A stretch of 64,000 bases of DNA from Paraburkholderia kirstenboschensis. Its GTDB lineage: Bacteria; Pseudomonadota; Gammaproteobacteria; Burkholderiales; Burkholderiaceae. Location of the stretch: NCBI RefSeq assembly GCF_904848585.1, contig NZ_CAJHCR010000003.1, positions 186,001 through 250,000 of the forward strand, given 5' to 3'. The position numbers were made by a program, and so were the translations under genes. Below, in pieces: positions 61,056-64,000 of the stretch (position 1 is the stretch's first letter; the number at the start of each line of letters is the position of its first letter). A model generated the notes under the pieces. It saw only the letters and a list, made by a program, of their open reading frames with translations. It was not told the origin of the DNA and did not search any database.

Positions 61056-61661
61056 ATGCTGCGACCCGCTGTATTTCTCGACAAAGACGGCACGTTGCTC
61101 GAGGACGTGCCCTACAACATCGACCCTTCGCTGATGCGCCTCGCACCGGGCGCGCGCGAAGCGTTGACGCTGCTCGCGGCCCAGCCGTTCGCGCTGTTCG
61201 TGATCAGCAATCAGTCTGGCGTCGCACTCGGCAAATTCACGCGCGCGGCGTTAAAGAACGTGGAAGCCGAACTCACGCGCATGTTCACCGAATCCGGCGC
61301 GACGCTCTCTGGCGCGTACTGGTGCCCGCATCATCCGGACGGCACCATAGCCCCTTATGCGACCGCCTGCGATTGCCGCAAGCCGGCGCCAGGCCTGTTG
61401 CTGCGCGCAGCCCGTGAGCATCGGCTCGATCTCGCGCGCAGCTGGTTCATCGGCGACATTCTCGACGATGTCGAAGCGGGCAATCGTGCCGGATGCCGCA
61501 CAATTCTGCTCGACAACGGCCACGAGACCGAGTGGATCGAAGGACCGCAGCGCGTTCCCACCGCGCGCGCCGCGGACCTGCACGAGGCTGCCCGGATCGT
61601 CGCAAACGCTGTGGAAGCAGCGGCACCGCCCGCGCCCGCCGGCGAGGAAACCGCTCAATGA
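61056..61661 (+). CDS. gmhB: HAD-family heptose-1,7-bisphosphate phosphatase-like protein (GmhB type)
   Basis: The 201-residue protein has the HAD motif I FLDKDGTLLEDVPYN (residues about 6-20), VISNQSGVALGKFT as motif II region, the zinc-site cysteines and histidine in WCPHHPDG and ATACDCRKP, and SWFIGDILDDVEAGNRAG as motif III/IV. This is the GmhB layout with a retained zinc loop. It would remove the 7-phosphate of a heptose bisphosphate on the way to ADP- or GDP-heptose. The start at ATG 61056 begins the domain. The stop overlaps the GT9 start (ATGA). Confidence 0.82.
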   Translation: MLRPAVFLDKDGTLLEDVPYNIDPSLMRLAPGAREALTLLAAQPFALFVISNQSGVALGKFTRAALKNVEAELTRMFTESGATLSGAYWCPHHPDGTIAPYATACDCRKPAPGLLLRAAREHRLDLARSWFIGDILDDVEAGNRAGCRTILLDNGHETEWIEGPQRVPTARAADLHEAARIVANAVEAAAPPAPAGEETAQ

Positions 61662-62932
61662 ATGCGCCGCTGCCGATCACTCAACCGACACTCGCTCACG
61701 CTCGCGTGCCCGACGGCCCGCAGCTTGCGCCTTGGGGCGATGAGATCAAGCGCATTCTGTGCGTGCGGCTCGACAATCTCGGCGATGTGCTGATGACCAC
61801 GCCCGCGCTGCACGCACTGCGCCAGTCCGCACCGGGCCGTCACATCACGCTGCTTGCATCGCGCAGCGGCGTCGCACTCGCGCCGTTTCTCGACGATGTC
61901 GACGACGTGATCGAATACGAAGCGCCGTGGGTCGCGAATCCGCCGACGAGCGCCCGTTCGCTCGCCGACGACCAGCGCATGCAGGAACGTTTGCGGCGCG
62001 GCGGCTTCGATGCCGCCGTGATTTTCACGGTCTATAGCCAGAGCCCGTTGCCCGCGGCAATGCTGTGCCATCTAGCGGGCATTCCGCGGCGGCTCGCGCA
62101 TTGCCGCGAGAACCCGTATGCGTTGTTGACGGACTGGCTGCGCGAACCAGAGCCGCAGCAGCGCACCCGTCATGAGGTGGAACGGCAACTGGACCTCGTG
62201 CGCCAGGTCGGCGCAGAAGCGCCCGACACGCGCATGCACTTCACGGTGCAGGACGCGGACCGGCGAACGCTTGCGGATCAGTTAGCCGCGAGAGGCGTGC
62301 ACAGCGGCGCAAACGCCGACACGCCGTGGATCGTGTTGCACCCCGGTGCAACCGCCGCTTCGCGGCGCTATCCGCCCGAGCGCTTCGGCCAGGTTGCGAC
62401 GCGCCTCGCAACCGAGACCGGAGCGCCGCTCCTGATCACCGGCAGTGCAAGCGAGCGCCCGCTCGTCGATGCGGTGATCGCCGCCGCCGCGCCTCGCGTT
62501 CGCGCGCAACTGCACGATATGAGCGGCGCGCTCACGCTCGGCGAACTGGCCGCGCTGATCGAACAAGCGAGCGTGCTGGTGTCGAACAACAGCGGGCCGG
62601 TGCATCTCGCGTCGGCGCTCGGCACGCCGGTCGTCGACCTGTATGCGTTGACCAATCCGCAGCACACGCCGTGGCAAACGCCGAATCGCGTGCTGTTTCG
62701 CGATGTCGAATGCCGCTGGTGCTACCGCAGCGTGTGTCCGCAGCATCACCATGCGTGCCTGCTTGGCGTGACGCCGGGCGAGGTCGTGACAGCGGCGCTC
62801 AAGTTACTCGCCGAAGCACAAGCGCGCGCAGCGTCCGTCGACTCCGATGCGCGCCGCCCGATCGCTATCCAATCCAACGCCCACCACAGCGACGCGGCGC
62901 CGCCGCTCGCCGATGAACCGGTGGCTCCCTGA
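61658..62932 (+). CDS. Family 9 glycosyltransferase (heptosyltransferase-like)
   Basis: The 424-residue protein has the GT9 patterns ILCVRLDNLGDVLMTTPALH near residue 33, LHPGATAASRRYPPERFGQV in the second domain, and SNNSGPVHLASALGTPVVDL near residue 309, the nucleotide-heptose site. A Cys/His-rich segment CRWCYRSVCPQHHHACL follows, which is unusual and could bind metal. It overlaps gmhB by ATGA. With a heptose phosphatase beside it, transfer of heptose to a glycan or lipid is likely. Confidence 0.87.
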   Translation: MNAPLPITQPTLAHARVPDGPQLAPWGDEIKRILCVRLDNLGDVLMTTPALHALRQSAPGRHITLLASRSGVALAPFLDDVDDVIEYEAPWVANPPTSARSLADDQRMQERLRRGGFDAAVIFTVYSQSPLPAAMLCHLAGIPRRLAHCRENPYALLTDWLREPEPQQRTRHEVERQLDLVRQVGAEAPDTRMHFTVQDADRRTLADQLAARGVHSGANADTPWIVLHPGATAASRRYPPERFGQVATRLATETGAPLLITGSASERPLVDAVIAAAAPRVRAQLHDMSGALTLGELAALIEQASVLVSNNSGPVHLASALGTPVVDLYALTNPQHTPWQTPNRVLFRDVECRWCYRSVCPQHHHACLLGVTPGEVVTAALKLLAEAQARAASVDSDARRPIAIQSNAHHSDAAPPLADEPVAP

Positions 62933-62957
62933 AACCCACTCCTACTGCGAACGCCCA

Positions 62958-64000
62958 TGTACACACTCGGAATCAATGCCGTCTATCACGACAGCGCCGC
63001 AGCCCTGCTGCGCGACGGTGTGGTGCTCGCCGCCGCCGAAGACGAACGCTTCACGCACGTCAAACATGCGAAGCGCCCCGTGCCCTTCTCGACCTGGCAA
63101 CTGCCGTTCGACGCGATCGACTACTGCCTGAAAGCCGCCGGCATCACGCTTGCCGACGTCGATCATGTGGCGTATTCGTACGATCCGAGCCTCTTCAGCG
63201 GCATGCCGAAACGTCCCGGCGCGACTATCGAGTTGCCATTCGATCCGGCCAACACGCGTCTGTCCGACCCGTCCGCATCGCCGTGGGACCCGCTCTTTCT
63301 CAGCTACATCTCGAACGCCAAGGGCCAATTGCTGGACGGCGCGCCGCATCATCTGCGCAAGCGCTTTCAGGGCGTGGACCGCGACCACGGCTTCAAGTGG
63401 CATTTCGTCGAACATCACCTCGCGCACGAGGCCAGCGCATTTCTCGCCGCCCCTTACGAAGATACGGCCGTGCTCACCATGGACGGCCGCGGCGAAGGCG
63501 TGACGACCAGCATGGGCCAGTTCGTCGGCGGGAAATACACGCGGCTCAAGCAGGTCGAACTGCCGCACTCGCTCGGCCTGCTTTATGAAGCGGTAACCGA
63601 CTGGCTCGGCTTCCTGCATTCATCCGACGAGTACAAGGTGATGGCGCTGGCGTCGTACGGCAAGCCGGAGTATCTCGACGTGTTTCGCGATATCGTGCGT
63701 TACCGCGGCGACGGCAGCTATACGGTCGACGCCCCGCGCCTCGTCAAACGCTTCGGCCCCGCGCGCGAACGCGGCGGCCCGCTGGAACAGCGCCACTTCG
63801 ATATCGCCCATTCGTTGCAGCGCGTACTCGAGGAAACCGTGCTGCAACTCGCGGGCTGGCTGCATGAGAAAACCCGCTTGAGCAAGCTCAGCATGGCAGG
63901 CGGCGTCGCATTGAACTGCGTGATGAATTCGAAGCTGCGCGACGCCGGTCCGTTCGACGAAGTATGGGTCCAGCCTGCCGCGGGCGACGCGGGCACCGCG
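62958..64000 (+). CDS. Carbamoyltransferase (NodU/CmcH/TobZ family), partial
   Basis: The frame is open from ATG 62958 to the end of the window (347 codons). It shows LGINAVYHDSAAALLRDGVV and AAAEDERFTHVKHAKR at the start, VEHHLAHEASAFLAAPY, the nucleotide-site VLTMDGRGEGVTTSM, HSSDEYKVMALASYGKPE and LSMAGGVALNCVMNSKL. This is the Kae1-like domain of sugar O-carbamoyltransferases, which use carbamoyl phosphate and ATP. The YrdC-like C-terminal part lies beyond the edge. It probably decorates the glycan made by the cluster. Confidence 0.9.

Noticed and set aside
1..64000. CRISPR arrays, tRNA or rRNA genes, insertion sequences, integrases or phage genes
   Set aside because: No regularly spaced repeats, cloverleaf-like sequences, rRNA-like tracts, transposase or integrase motifs were seen in the gaps I read; a tRNA scan could still find one I missed.

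Overview
The window is high-GC, densely coded DNA whose gene content points to a soil or plant-associated betaproteobacterium of the Burkholderiaceae, most likely Paraburkholderia, Caballeronia or a close relative. This rests on the family mix (TcuRABC, an ATP-citrate-lyase-like pair, DUF2795, DUF4142, ParBc_2, DUF892, manganese catalase, membrane-bound PQQ dehydrogenase). No rRNA, tRNA, CRISPR array, insertion sequence, integrase or replication origin was seen.

Layout. (1) 1-1424: gene debris: the end of a small gene, a coupled small gene with an apparent frameshift, and a membrane protein with an eroded N terminus. (2) 1465-10908: a tricarballylate module (LysR regulator, TcuA, TcuB, TcuC) followed by a two-gene ATP-citrate-lyase-like system, giving a possible route from tricarballylate through cis-aconitate and citrate to acetyl-CoA and oxaloacetate. 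(3) 10909-15065: a ZnuD-like TonB-dependent receptor preceded by a perfect Zur-box palindrome and flanked by two gene-poor stretches of about 1 kb. (4) 15066-31722: ArsR plus an Old Yellow Enzyme, then mostly small stress or housekeeping proteins (DedA, VOC, lipoprotein, DUF2795, FmdB, iron permease, ParBc_2, GFA, DUF4142, two Hsp20s) and two soluble hybrid histidine kinases. (5) 32046-38311: a tightly overlapping cytochrome c oxidase operon (coxB-coxA-coxC, small membrane protein, ctaG, triheme cytochrome c). (6) 39192-41866: NMN deamidase (pncC) beside glutamine-dependent NAD synthetase (nadE). (7) 42015-50598: hemerythrin, FdhF/YdeP molybdopterin oxidoreductase, divergent cyanide-insensitive-type cytochrome bd operon with a 35-residue DUF2474 subunit, and a Gcd-like PQQ dehydrogenase with an unusual Ala/Ser insert. 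(8) 50769-54310: Nudix, YjzC-like, hemerythrin, DUF892 ferritin-like protein and manganese catalase. (9) 54705-64000: a glycan region (PIG-L deacetylase, GT2, GT4, GmhB-like phosphatase, GT9, carbamoyltransferase running off the window), interrupted by a reverse-strand ABC exporter fused to a degenerate kinase-type ATPase domain and a receiver domain.

Together the genes describe respiratory flexibility (two terminal oxidases, periplasmic glucose oxidation, a triheme cytochrome), metal and oxidative stress defence, tricarboxylate use, and surface glycan synthesis. The most unusual items are the ABC-transporter/receiver fusion at 56482-59169, the ATP-citrate-lyase-like pair next to tcu, and several unassigned cis elements: an inverted repeat covering the tcuA ribosome binding site, an operator-like repeat before the lyase pair, 33-bp-phased direct repeats before the heptose cluster, and reverse-strand terminators with no gene to terminate.
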